A DNA stretch of 64,000 nt from Mycolicibacterium malmesburyense (lineage in GTDB: Bacteria > Actinomycetota > Actinomycetes > Mycobacteriales > Mycobacteriaceae): assembly GCF_001050015.1 (NCBI RefSeq), contig NZ_CVTB01000291.1:62001-126000 (forward strand), given 5' to 3'. Below, piece by piece: positions 18,235 to 26,679 of the stretch. Every line of letters starts with the position of its first letter. Position 1 is the stretch's first letter. A program made the position numbers and the translations under genes. The notes beneath the pieces were generated by a model. The model was not told the origin of the DNA and did not search any database. It saw only the letters and a list, made by a program, of their open reading frames with translations.

Positions 18235-19044
18235 GTGAACCTCGGATTGAGGGGCCGCAACTTCGTCATCGTCGGAGGAACGACCGGCATGGGGTTTGCC
18301 GCTGCCGAACAACTTGCCCACGACGGTGCCAACGTGGCGCTACTGGCGCGCGACGGTGAGCGTGCCGTCGAGAAGGCGTCTCTGTTGTCCGGCCGACATG
18401 GCGTCCGTGCCGTGGGGCTCAGCGTCGACGCCGCGGCCCCCGGCGACGGTGTTGCGCGCGCCGTCGATGAAGCCGCCGACAGGCTCGGCGATCTGCGGGG
18501 ATTGGCAGTGACAGCGGGCCCGATGAAGCAGCAGGGGCCGTTCCTCGAGCACACCGACGAATCGTGGGACTGGTACTACCAGATGATCTTGATGGCGACT
18601 GTGCGCTCCTGCCGCGCGATCATTCCGCACCTGCAACGCACCGGCGGTGGCACGGTGGTGACGACGGCCGCGTATTCGGTGCGCGCACCGAAAGTCCTGA
18701 TACCGCCGTACAATGCGCTCAAGGCCGCCGTCCTGACGATGTCGAAGATTCTCGCGAAAAACCATGGGCCCGACAACATCCGGGTGAACACCGTCTGTCC
18801 TGGATTGTTCGACACCGAGGTGAACGACTTCATCCGCGCCCAGCGGGCAGCGGAGTACAACGTGCCGGAGGAAGACGCGATCTACACCCACCTGTCCAGC
18901 AATCCCGCCTGGAACATGCGGGTGGCACTCGACCGCGGAGGCCGCCCGAATGAGGCCGGGGAGTTGGTCGCTTTCCTATTGAGCGATCGGGCGGCGTACA
19001 TGACCGGCGCAGCGATCAACATCGACGGCGGGACCGACTTCTAG
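18235..19044 (+). CDS. Short-chain dehydrogenase/reductase
   Basis: The 269-residue SDR starts with GTG after a GAGGGAGG-like site (GAGGGAGGTTTGTC). It has VGGTTGMGFAAAEQLA as nucleotide-binding loop, YNALK as catalytic pair and the C-terminal YMTGAAINIDGGTDF typical of fatty-acyl/steroid-type SDRs. The VTAGPM motif stands where NNAG is usual. Its TAG stop and the TAG stop of the converging FadE share the palindrome CTAG. It is divergent from the TetR gene at 17429. Confidence 0.87.
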   Translation: MNLGLRGRNFVIVGGTTGMGFAAAEQLAHDGANVALLARDGERAVEKASLLSGRHGVRAVGLSVDAAAPGDGVARAVDEAADRLGDLRGLAVTAGPMKQQGPFLEHTDESWDWYYQMILMATVRSCRAIIPHLQRTGGGTVVTTAAYSVRAPKVLIPPYNALKAAVLTMSKILAKNHGPDNIRVNTVCPGLFDTEVNDFIRAQRAAEYNVPEEDAIYTHLSSNPAWNMRVALDRGGRPNEAGELVAFLLSDRAAYMTGAAINIDGGTDF

Positions 19045-20168
19045 ATCCCGACCCGGTCGGCGAGCAGGCCGCGATGGTAGGCGGGATCGCCCAGAAGATG
19101 CTCCGACGATTTCGCCCGCTTGAAGTACATGTGCGCGGGATGCTCCCAGGTGAAGCCGATTCCGCCGTGGATCTGGATGTTCGCCGCGGCCGCTTTGGTG
19201 TAGACGTCCGAGCAGTAGGCCTTGGCCAACGAGGCGGCGGCGGGAAGTTCGTCCAGTCGCTGCGCAGCGGTGTGCACCGCGTATTGCGCCGCGCCTCGAG
19301 CGCACTCGATCTCGAGCATCAAATCGGCACACTTGTGCCGGAGCGCCTGGAAAGAGCCGATCGGCCTGCCGAATTGACGGCGCGTCTTCGCGTAGCCGAC
19401 GGCGATTTCCAGGCACCGCTGTGCGCCCCCGACCTGTTCGGCCGCAAGACAGGCGGCCGCGATGTCGAGCGCCTGCGACAACGCAGGCCAGGCCTGCCCC
19501 TCAGTGCCGATCAACTCGGCCGGGGTGTCGTCGAAGTCGATTCGGGCCTGGCGCCGCGTCGCGTCAAGCGTCGAGAGCATCCGGCGCGACAGTCCCTCGG
19601 TGTCGTCCACCGCGAACAGTGAGACACCGGCGTCCGTCCGGGCTACGACCAGCAGCAGGTCGGCAACGTGACCGTCCAAGACGAATGTCTTGCTGCCGTT
19701 GATGAACCACTGTGTTCCGCGGCGACGCGCGCTGGTGTGGATCGTCTCCGCACTCCACCGGCCAGACTGCTCGGTCAGCGCCAGCGCGGCGATGGTCTCG
19801 CCCGTCGCGATGCGTGGAAGGTATCGAGACTGGGCGCCCTCGTCGTCGCAGCACATCAAGGCGCTGCCCGCCATCACGACGGAGCCGAAGAACGGGCCGG
19901 GCAACAGGGCGCGCCCCGACTCCTCGACGACCACGCCCAATTCGGCGTAGCCGTAACCGCTTCCACCGAATTCCTCACCAATGGCCAACCCGTGGAGCCC
20001 GAGTTGGTCGGCCATCTGGCGCCACACATCGCGGTCGTAACCTTCGGGAGTCTCCATGACGCGGCGAACTTCGTGCTCGGGTGACTTCAGCTCGAAAAAT
20101 GCGCGGGCCATCCGGCGCAACTCTTCCTGCTCGTCGGTCGCTGCGAAACCGTCGGTGATGCCGGACAA
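19041..20168 (-). CDS. Acyl-CoA dehydrogenase (FadE)
   Basis: I start at TTG 20168, which follows the stop of the NTF2-like gene by one base (TGAGTTG) and has GGGAG 8 nt upstream; the ATG 216 nt further up only reads a shadow. The 375-residue protein has ATDEQEELRRMARAFFE at the N-terminus, AALALTEQSGRWSAETI in the middle and IQIHGGIGFTWEHPAHMYFKRAK near the C-terminus. This C-terminal type is seen in one subunit of heteromeric actinobacterial FadE enzymes. Last gene of the operon beginning with the crotonase at 23230. Confidence 0.85.
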   Translation of the reverse strand: MSGITDGFAATDEQEELRRMARAFFELKSPEHEVRRVMETPEGYDRDVWRQMADQLGLHGLAIGEEFGGSGYGYAELGVVVEESGRALLPGPFFGSVVMAGSALMCCDDEGAQSRYLPRIATGETIAALALTEQSGRWSAETIHTSARRRGTQWFINGSKTFVLDGHVADLLLVVARTDAGVSLFAVDDTEGLSRRMLSTLDATRRQARIDFDDTPAELIGTEGQAWPALSQALDIAAACLAAEQVGGAQRCLEIAVGYAKTRRQFGRPIGSFQALRHKCADLMLEIECARGAAQYAVHTAAQRLDELPAAASLAKAYCSDVYTKAAAANIQIHGGIGFTWEHPAHMYFKRAKSSEHLLGDPAYHRGLLADRVGI

Positions 20169-20169
20169 C

Positions 20170-20820
20170 TCAACGGCTCCCTGCTTCGCGTCCGGTCGGG
20201 TCGACACGAGGATCGGGGCCGTCGCGGCGAAGGGCGCGCAGCCACGCGCCGACAGGTGCGGGCGCGCGAACCGGCGTACCGCGGCGACCGGGATCGGCGT
20301 CCCAGAAGTCCCGCCACGACGGGAACGCGTCGTGCAGGTTTCCGTCGTGCCGGGGCCGGCCCGGCCACCGCATCTTCTGCGCACCCACCGGTGGGTCGGT
20401 GATATCGGACTCGTACCAGAACAGGGGTGTGCGCCTGAGGAAGTACCAGTGACCTTCCCGGCGCTCGTAGCTGTCCAAATAAGCGAGCATCTCGATCACC
20501 CACACCGACTCCGTCTCGAGGTCGTTGCGGGAGTAGACGAGTCCGGAGGCGGTGAGGGTGTCATGGATGTCGATGACGTGTCCGAGCACCCCGTGCGCAC
20601 TACCCAGCAGGTTGTGGCGGAGTTCGGTGTCATACCAGTCGCGCAATGCGGCACGGCCGTGCAGTTTTCCGGGCACTTTCACGTCATCGACGAAGAGATT
20701 CACCAGCGCGTCGAGGTCCCGCATGTCCAAGGCGACCGCGTATTTCGCCGCGAGTTGGCGGATTTCATCGAGCGCTTCGAGGCGTTCGATTCGCGCCTCT
20801 AGATCGGTCAGGGACGTCAC
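20170..20820 (-). CDS. NTF2/SnoaL-like protein
   Basis: The 216-residue protein opens MTSLTDLEARIERLEALDEI and has the cone-shaped NTF2-like pattern (IRQLAAKYAVALDMRDLDALVNLFVDDV, then WYDTELRHN, HVIDIHDT). Members of this family include small dehydratases, isomerases and lactonases acting in hydrophobic pockets. It is longer than the usual 130-180 residues, with a proline/arginine-rich tail after SWRDFWDAD. Its start overlaps the ligase stop by 4 nt. Function not assignable further. Confidence 0.75.
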   Translation of the reverse strand: MTSLTDLEARIERLEALDEIRQLAAKYAVALDMRDLDALVNLFVDDVKVPGKLHGRAALRDWYDTELRHNLLGSAHGVLGHVIDIHDTLTASGLVYSRNDLETESVWVIEMLAYLDSYERREGHWYFLRRTPLFWYESDITDPPVGAQKMRWPGRPRHDGNLHDAFPSWRDFWDADPGRRGTPVRAPAPVGAWLRALRRDGPDPRVDPTGREAGSR

Positions 20821-22466
20821 GAGAGTTCTCCGGTCGCCATCAACACTGTCAAGCGCGCCTTGTCGATCTTGTTCGTGGTGGTGTAGGGGAGGAGGCTCGG
20901 ATCGTCAAGGATCACCCAGTTCTTCGGCACCTTGTATGCCGCAAGCCGTTTTCGACATTCGGTCGCCAGATCGGCCGCCGACGCCGTGTACCCCTCGTTG
21001 AGCACTACCGCGGCACCGACGATCGCGCCTTTGTCGGCGTCGGGAACTCCGATGACGTAGGCGATGCGCACCGCGTCGATTCGTCCCAGTGCGGCCTCGA
21101 CCTCCATGGGCGCGACGTTGGTGCCCGAGGTCTTGATCATCTCGTCGAGGCGGCCCGCGAAATACAAGTGACCGTCGTCGTCACGGTAGCCGGCGTCCTT
21201 GGTGTGCAGCCAGCCGTCGCGGTCGACCACCTCGTGCCACTGCTTGCCCACCATTCCGCGCATCATCGCCGTACCACGCACACAGATTTCGCCGGTGACG
21301 CCGTTGGGTACCTCGTTACCGGCATCGTCGACGATCTTGTGCTCAAAGCCCGGCGCGGCGACGCCCAGCGAGCCCCGTTTGGATTCGGGCAGTTGCTCGT
21401 GCGGCGGCCACCAGGTGTGAGAACTGCAGGTCTCGGTCATCCCGAGTTGTGCCACGCGCAGCGACGGGTCCGGGGTGCGTCGTCCGGGTGCCAGCAGCAC
21501 CTGTTGGTAGCCCTCACGCAGGGTGGACAGGTCGGTCGACGCGAAGTCGCGATGATTGCTCAGCGCCGGACCGATATGCGGGAATCCCGTTGTATAGGTT
21601 GCCTTTTCACTTTCCAGAAGACGCAATACCATCCCCGCGTCGAACTTGTGCTCCGTGAGAATCGTGGCGCCCACCTGCATGGGGCCGAGAAATCCGAATA
21701 CCAGTCCGGCGACCCAGAAGAACACCATGGGCACGTAGATGCGGTCGCCGGCGTCCCAGTCGTGGGCGGTCGCGATGAATCGGGAATGGGTGATCGCCGT
21801 GCCGTGGGTGTGGATTATGCCCTTCGGATTCGACGTGCTGCCTGACGTGTAGATGACGAGCAGGTCGTCGGCGGCGCGCACCGTCGCCTCGCATGTTTCG
21901 CGGAAGCTCGGTGGGACGGGGTCAGGCCATCCGGCCGGCCAGCTGCGAGTTGTCTCACCGAGGGGAAAGACGTTGCGCAACTGGGGGAGTCGCTCGGTGC
22001 GCAGTTGTCCGTTGACCACCTGCCACTCGCCGGTAGCGGTCTCGATCCGGTCGAGCACGTCTCGTCCGAGCAGCGTCTCCACCGCGAGCAGGGTGTGGAT
22101 GTCGGCGTCGCGTAGCACCCAGTGCAACTCGGCGGCCTGGAAAAAGGTGTTGATCGGTACCGCGACGGCCCCGATGCGGGTGATCGCCAGGAAAGCCGTG
22201 ACGAAATCGGCGCCGTTGGGTGCCAGTACGCCGACGCGGACGCCCTTGGTGACGCCGCTGGCGAGCAGTCGGGCCGCCATGTCGGCCGAACGGGTCTGCG
22301 CCTCGGCGTAGGTGATCCGTTCCACGGCGCCGTCGGCGGTGGCGGTCACCACGAGATCGTTCGAGCCGTGGGCACCGACGACGGCGGACAGCATGGCCGG
22401 TAGGACCGCGTCGTAAGGGAGCGGTTCGTATCGGAACACCGGTGTCGTCAGTGGCATCGACGTCAT
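20817..22466 (-). CDS. Acyl-CoA ligase (AMP-forming)
   Basis: The 549-residue protein has the adenylate P-loop YTSGSTSNPKGIIHTHG, the GMTETCSSHTWW motif, the DGWLHTKDAGYRDDDGHLYF hinge region and the C-terminal catalytic lysine region TTTNKIDKARL. It should activate a carboxylic acid to its CoA thioester with ATP. It lies between a crotonase (ATGA overlap) and an NTF2-like protein (ATGA overlap), so it probably starts breakdown of an acid intermediate made by this operon. Chain length unknown. Confidence 0.9.
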   Translation of the reverse strand: MTSMPLTTPVFRYEPLPYDAVLPAMLSAVVGAHGSNDLVVTATADGAVERITYAEAQTRSADMAARLLASGVTKGVRVGVLAPNGADFVTAFLAITRIGAVAVPINTFFQAAELHWVLRDADIHTLLAVETLLGRDVLDRIETATGEWQVVNGQLRTERLPQLRNVFPLGETTRSWPAGWPDPVPPSFRETCEATVRAADDLLVIYTSGSTSNPKGIIHTHGTAITHSRFIATAHDWDAGDRIYVPMVFFWVAGLVFGFLGPMQVGATILTEHKFDAGMVLRLLESEKATYTTGFPHIGPALSNHRDFASTDLSTLREGYQQVLLAPGRRTPDPSLRVAQLGMTETCSSHTWWPPHEQLPESKRGSLGVAAPGFEHKIVDDAGNEVPNGVTGEICVRGTAMMRGMVGKQWHEVVDRDGWLHTKDAGYRDDDGHLYFAGRLDEMIKTSGTNVAPMEVEAALGRIDAVRIAYVIGVPDADKGAIVGAAVVLNEGYTASAADLATECRKRLAAYKVPKNWVILDDPSLLPYTTTNKIDKARLTVLMATGELS

Positions 22467-23230
22467 TCGACCACCCAGCGGGGTTCCCGCTTCTCGGCGA
22501 ACGCGGCCATCCCCTCGTGATAGTCGGGGTGAGTCATCTGGTGCTGCAGGACGTAGCGGTAGGCCACGTCGTTAGCGGCGTGCAGGCCGACGTCCAGGCT
22601 GGCCCACATCGCCTTGACCGACGCCTGTACGGTCGCCGGCGACAGCTTGGCGATCGACAAGGCGATCTCGCGGGCACGTTCCTGGAGTCGCTGCGCCGGC
22701 ACCACCTCGTTGATGAGGCCGATCTCATGCCCCCGCTGCGCGGTGATGCGGCCGTCTCTGCTCATCAGTCCCAGTTGCATCACCATCGACAAGGGCATGC
22801 GCCGCAGCAGCACCGCCGGCTCGAGCGCGAACACGTTGCCGACCTGTAGATGGGTGTCGATCAGTTCGGCATGCTCGGCGGCGATGATGAGGTCGGCATC
22901 GGCGACCTGATGCAACGCCCCACCGACCGCCATACCGTTGAGCGCGCAGATGACGGGCTTCCACACGTTGTGGTGCAGCCGGGATCCAGGGACCTTGTTG
23001 CGAATTCCGCCTTCGGCGGTGGCGCGGATATCCTGTCCGGCGCAGAACGCCCGGTCGCCTGCGCCGGTGATGATCGCCACCCGGATGTCGGAGTCATCGC
23101 GTACCCGACCCCAAGCCCAACCGAGTTCCGTGCGTGCCAGATCATCGGTGGCATTCAGCCGTTCGGGACGGTTGATGGTGATCGTCGCGACGTGGTCGCT
23201 GACGTCGAACAGAATCCTCTTCAGATCCAT
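22463..23230 (-). CDS. Enoyl-CoA hydratase/isomerase
   Basis: I start at ATG 23230 (MDLKRILFDVSDHVATITIN), with GGGGATT just upstream; a longer open frame has no support. The 255-residue crotonase has INRPERLNATDD, the oxyanion-hole region AFCAGQDIRATAEGG and CALNGMAVGGALHQVADADL. The standard second acid is not obvious (LIDTHLQVGNVFALEP), so it may be an isomerase or a hydrolase rather than a hydratase. First gene of the operon ligase-NTF2-FadE; site J lies 33 nt upstream. Confidence 0.85.
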   Translation of the reverse strand: MDLKRILFDVSDHVATITINRPERLNATDDLARTELGWAWGRVRDDSDIRVAIITGAGDRAFCAGQDIRATAEGGIRNKVPGSRLHHNVWKPVICALNGMAVGGALHQVADADLIIAAEHAELIDTHLQVGNVFALEPAVLLRRMPLSMVMQLGLMSRDGRITAQRGHEIGLINEVVPAQRLQERAREIALSIAKLSPATVQASVKAMWASLDVGLHAANDVAYRYVLQHQMTHPDYHEGMAAFAEKREPRWVVE

Positions 23231-23263
23231 CGAATCCCCTGGGCTCGAACCGCATGCGGTGAT

Positions 23264-23286
23264 GAACAGACTATCAGTGCATGTTC
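23264..23286. promoter_or_regulatory. Regulon site J, GAACA-N13-TGTTC (perfect)
   Basis: Both half-sites match exactly: GAACA 23264-23268 and TGTTC 23282-23286, spacer 13. It lies 33 nt upstream of the crotonase start at 23230. Confidence 0.65.
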
Positions 23287-23303
23287 CATCGTTCTGTGAG
23301 TTA

Positions 23304-24053
23304 CTACGGCATCCACTGACCACCCGAGACCGAGATCAGCTGGCCGGTGAGGTGTTTGGCCGCCGGTGAGCACAGAAACGCAACCGTGCGCGCGACGTCC
23401 TGCGGTTCGCCGAGACGTCCCAGCAGTGTCGATCCGCGCATATCATCGAGCTCGTCGTCGGTCTTTCGCGACAGCAGCCACGGCGTTTCCGTGGTTCCCA
23501 CCACCACCGTGTTCACCCTGACGCCGAACGGGCCCAACTGCACCGCCATCAGGCGGCTGAGACCCTCCACACCCGCTTTCGCGGCCGCGTAGGCCGGCGG
23601 GCCGGTCCGGACGCCGTGCGCCGACACCGAGCTGACGTTGACGATCGTCCCGGACTTCTCCTGAACCATCTGGCGCGCGACCACCTGCCCCATCACGAAC
23701 GCGCCCTTGAGATTGACGGCGACGATGCGGTCCCAGTCCTCGTCGGTCTGGTCCAGGAAACTGCCGGGCAGCGTCATTCCGGCGTTGTTGACCAACGCCC
23801 GGACCGGTCCGTGAGCGGCGGCCAACTCGCCCATCGCCCGCTCTACCCCCTGCCGATCGGTGATCGACAGCAGCAGAGGGATTAGTCGGCCGTCCCGCGC
23901 GGCGTCTGAGGCTTGTGCGCGCGCGATCGCCTTTTCATTCACGTCGACGACGGCCGTGCGGTAGCCGGCGTCGAGCAACGTCTGCGCGATTGCTGCCCCG
24001 ATGCCGCGCGCTCCTCCGGTGACCACCGCGACCGGTCGCGTCTCATCCGACAC
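23304..24053 (-). CDS. Short-chain dehydrogenase/reductase
   Basis: The 249-residue classical SDR has VVTGGARGIGAAIAQTL, LVNNAGMTLPG, the SSVSAHG serine block and YAAAK, and ends LTGQLISVSGGQWMP. It is close to the FabG type and could act as a 3-hydroxyacyl-CoA or ring-hydroxyl dehydrogenase. Its start overlaps the end of the TetR gene by 11 nt, so it is the third gene of the MaoC-TetR-SDR operon. Confidence 0.9.
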   Translation of the reverse strand: MSDETRPVAVVTGGARGIGAAIAQTLLDAGYRTAVVDVNEKAIARAQASDAARDGRLIPLLLSITDRQGVERAMGELAAAHGPVRALVNNAGMTLPGSFLDQTDEDWDRIVAVNLKGAFVMGQVVARQMVQEKSGTIVNVSSVSAHGVRTGPPAYAAAKAGVEGLSRLMAVQLGPFGVRVNTVVVGTTETPWLLSRKTDDELDDMRGSTLLGRLGEPQDVARTVAFLCSPAAKHLTGQLISVSGGQWMP

Positions 24054-24675
24054 GACGGCCTCGAATGTTCTTGGAGTCCAGCTCGATTCGGTTGACGGTC
24101 GGTCGCACCAGGCTTACGGCCTCCGCCATCATCGCGACCAGATCGCCCACCCCGCCGCCAGACACCCAGAGCTCGATCGCGGCCCGGTTTGCGCCGTTGA
24201 TCACCGTGGCCGCCAGACGCGGCCGCACATCGACCGTCGGATCGGCCTTCAGCCACCGCGCGACCTCTGACGTCATCTGGTCGATCCAGTCGTCGTTGAT
24301 TCGCAGCATCGTGGCGCGCAGGGCAGGCAGGTCGCGGTACATTCTGGCCCGGGCCACGAAGATGTCCGGGTTTTCGGTGATGGCCGCGGCGACCGCTTCC
24401 GAGGCCTCGGCGAGTGCGTCACCCAGAGAACCCTTGTCCACGGCGCGAAATCGACGCGTGGCTTCCGCGAGGCGCTCGGCATACCCGTGAAAGAGGATGT
24501 CTTCCTTCGCGGCGAAATGGTGAAAGAACGTTCTCGGCGATACGGCTGCCAGCTCGGCGATCTGTTCGACAGTGGTCTGCTCATAACCGTTGGTGGTGAA
24601 CAGTTCGATGGCGGCTGAGATGAGCGCATCGCGGTTTCGTCGGCCCCGGGCGCGGCGTTGGTCCATGGTCAGCAT
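24043..24675 (-). CDS. TetR-family regulator (second)
   Basis: The 210-residue protein has TTVEQIAELAAVSPRTFFHHF as its helix-turn-helix (about residues 34-54), the F-F-H-H-F ending being typical for one TetR branch. ATG 24675 overlaps the MaoC stop (ATGCTGA); ATG 24666 is an alternative. It lies inside an operon whose promoter (25512-25605) carries a 29-bp palindrome distinct from the regulon sites. That palindrome may be its own operator, controlling MaoC-TetR-SDR and the divergent luciferase-like operon. This is inference from position. Confidence 0.87.
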   Translation of the reverse strand: MLTMDQRRARGRRNRDALISAAIELFTTNGYEQTTVEQIAELAAVSPRTFFHHFAAKEDILFHGYAERLAEATRRFRAVDKGSLGDALAEASEAVAAAITENPDIFVARARMYRDLPALRATMLRINDDWIDQMTSEVARWLKADPTVDVRPRLAATVINGANRAAIELWVSGGGVGDLVAMMAEAVSLVRPTVNRIELDSKNIRGRRVG

Positions 24676-25511
24676 CCTGTCAACGTCGCGGTGCCCGAAC
24701 TGAGGGAAACGACATCGCCCTGCAGGGTCTGGAACCGAACCGGACCGGCGCCGTCGCGCCAGATCTCGGTGCGCAGTTCGGACGCGAGCTTCACCGGTTT
24801 GGCGAAGCGGCAGCTGATCGAGGTGAGCGACGCCGGATCACCATTGCCGGCAACGTTGATCAGCGCCCTGGCCGCGAAGCCCAGCGTGCACAAACCGTGC
24901 AGGAACACATCGTCGAAGCCGAATCTGCGGGCAGCGGCGGGGTCGATGTGCAACGGGTTGCGGTCTCCGCTCAGCCGGTAGATCGCCGCCTGCTCGGGTC
25001 GAACCTCGTCGGCATGGACCCCGTCGGGAGCGCGGTGCGGCGCCGGGGCGGTCGAGGCCGGACGCGTCCCGCCGAAGCCGCCCTCGCCGAGCACCATCGT
25101 CTGCGAGGAGGCGTGAAAAAGGGGACCGTCGGCGTCAGTGCCCGTCGATGTCACCTCGATGACTGCGTGCTTGCCGGTATCCCACAGCGCGGTCACCTCG
25201 GCATCGACGGAAACCTCGCCGCTGGCGGCCACGGAACGCTCGAGGCTCAGGGACTGCGCCGCATGCACGATCGGAGACGCGCCGAGGTCGAGTATCGCGC
25301 GCAGATCCTTGACCGCCCACCAGTTGGCGACCAGCGCATAGGTCGGCAACACGGCGGGGCCGACGTGTTCGTCGAGCAGATGGCGCTCTGCAGGCGGGCG
25401 TGCTCCGACACCCAGGGCGTAGAGGATGGCATCGGTGGGCATCCAGCGATGTGTCGTCGGGGGCAGCCGGGTGCCGACCGCGGCGGGGGAGAGGGTCGCA
25501 CGTGCGGTCAC
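24669..25511 (-). CDS. MaoC-type enoyl-CoA hydratase
   Basis: I choose GTG 25511, preceded by GGAGG, giving a 280-residue protein (VTARATLSPAAVGTRLPPT); the open frame upstream is not needed. It is a two-hot-dog hydratase: the first half has DAILYALGVGARPP, the second the active-site motif YRLSGDRNPLHIDPAAARR followed by FDDVFLHGLCTLGF, with the catalytic Asp and His present. It should hydrate a 2-enoyl-CoA to the (R)-3-hydroxyacyl-CoA. First gene of the MaoC-TetR-SDR operon. Confidence 0.9.
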   Translation of the reverse strand: MTARATLSPAAVGTRLPPTTHRWMPTDAILYALGVGARPPAERHLLDEHVGPAVLPTYALVANWWAVKDLRAILDLGASPIVHAAQSLSLERSVAASGEVSVDAEVTALWDTGKHAVIEVTSTGTDADGPLFHASSQTMVLGEGGFGGTRPASTAPAPHRAPDGVHADEVRPEQAAIYRLSGDRNPLHIDPAAARRFGFDDVFLHGLCTLGFAARALINVAGNGDPASLTSISCRFAKPVKLASELRTEIWRDGAGPVRFQTLQGDVVSLSSGTATLTGC

Positions 25512-25527
25512 GCGGCCTCCAGTGATA

Positions 25528-25550
25528 GAACGGATTGACGATATTTGTTC
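25528..25550. promoter_or_regulatory. Regulon site M, GAACG-N13-TGTTC
   Basis: GAACG 25528-25532 and TGTTC 25546-25550, spacer 13, in the divergent gap between MaoC (start 16 nt away) and the luciferase-like gene (55 nt away). Confidence 0.6.
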
Positions 25551-25558
25551 AATCGTGC

Positions 25559-25587
25559 AATATAGTCGCAGTAACTGCAACTATATT
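25559..25587. promoter_or_regulatory. 29-bp near-perfect palindrome, second operator type
   Basis: Arms AATATAGT (25559-25566) and ACTATATT (25580-25587) enclose an inner GCAGT/ACTGC repeat; over 29 bases only one pair on either side of the centre mismatches. It lies 18 nt before the GTG of the luciferase-like gene and 47 nt before MaoC. It shares no sequence with the GAACA sites. A likely operator for the TetR at 24043. Confidence 0.65.
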
Positions 25588-25605
25588 CTCGGCGGAGGCA
25601 GCGGC

Positions 25606-26679
25606 GTGCGGTTCGGCGTATTCATCCTCGGTGACAAACCCAATCACCTCAGCCATGCGGAGGTATTCGCCAACGTGCTCGAGGAGGCGCGCTGGGCCGA
25701 GGAATTCGGCTACGACGAGGTATGGCTGGCCGAACACCACTTCTCGCCGTATGGGGCCCTGGCGGACCTTCCGCTGGTCGCGGCGGCGATCGCCGCGCAG
25801 ACCGATCGGATCCGCATCGGCACGGCCTGCATGGTCGCGCCCTTCCACGACCCCATCCATCTCGCGGAACGAATCGCCATGGCGGACAACCTCAGCGGGG
25901 GTCGATTCGATGCCGGCTTCGGGCGGGGCTACCAGGCCCACGAGTTCAAGGGGTTCGGCATCCCGATGGATGAGGCCACCGCTCGATACCAGGAATGCGT
26001 CGAGATCGTCAACCGGTTGCTCACCGAGGAGAACGTCACTTACGACGGAAAGTACTGGCAACTGCAGGATGTCACCATCCATCCCCGCCCGGTGCAACAG
26101 CCGATTCCGGTGTGGGGGACGGTGATGAAGACGCCGTCGAGTTTCGAATGGTTGGCGGACAAGGGCTTCGGCGCCATCATCGGCAACCCGTACCAGGTCG
26201 ACCCAGACCTGCAGGGTGCGTTGGACATCTATCTTCAGACACAGGAGAAGAAGGGACTCACCGCGGCCACCGGCAACGTCTGGGCCCTGCTGAACGCGTT
26301 CTGCCATGAAGACGATGGGTTCGCGCGGACATACCCGCGCGAGAGCGTCGAGCTGTCCATCGTGACGCACCGCAAGTATTCGAGTCCCTTCGAGCGTGGC
26401 GGGGACATCCCGGCCGATTACAAGGCATACGCCGACTGGTTCGAGAAGCACGACAAGCAGAGTTACGAGCAGGTGCTCAACTCTCATCTCACCCTGATGG
26501 GCAACCCGGACCGAATCATCGAGAAGATGCGCACCGTCATCGACATGGGATGGCGCAACGTGATATTGCGGATGTCGCGGGGCGGGGCAATGGACCGCGC
26601 AAAAGTCCGCGATTCCATGAAGCTGTTCGCCGAAGAGGTGATTCCGGCGGCGACCGAACTCGCGGCAGCGTCGGCTTGA
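25606..26679 (+). CDS. LLM-class (luciferase-like) flavin oxidoreductase
   Basis: I choose GTG 25606, with GGCGGAGG 7 nt upstream; the longer frame would run through the operators. The 357-residue protein starts VRFGVFILGDKPNHLSHAEV and has VWLAEHHFSPYGALADLPLV, RIRIGTACMVAPFHDPIHLAE and GRFDAGFGRGYQ, the TIM-barrel pattern of bacterial luciferase-like monooxygenases. FMN or F420 may be the cofactor. It could perform a Baeyer-Villiger-type or hydroxylating step. It heads a run of overlapping genes through the NTF2-like gene at 29724. Confidence 0.9.
   Translation: MRFGVFILGDKPNHLSHAEVFANVLEEARWAEEFGYDEVWLAEHHFSPYGALADLPLVAAAIAAQTDRIRIGTACMVAPFHDPIHLAERIAMADNLSGGRFDAGFGRGYQAHEFKGFGIPMDEATARYQECVEIVNRLLTEENVTYDGKYWQLQDVTIHPRPVQQPIPVWGTVMKTPSSFEWLADKGFGAIIGNPYQVDPDLQGALDIYLQTQEKKGLTAATGNVWALLNAFCHEDDGFARTYPRESVELSIVTHRKYSSPFERGGDIPADYKAYADWFEKHDKQSYEQVLNSHLTLMGNPDRIIEKMRTVIDMGWRNVILRMSRGGAMDRAKVRDSMKLFAEEVIPAATELAAASA

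Noticed and set aside
20168..20384. Upstream ATG for the FadE gene at 19041
   Set aside because: The extra 72 residues are an arginine-rich shadow of the NTF2-like gene; TTG at 20168 has a ribosome site and sits right after the preceding stop.
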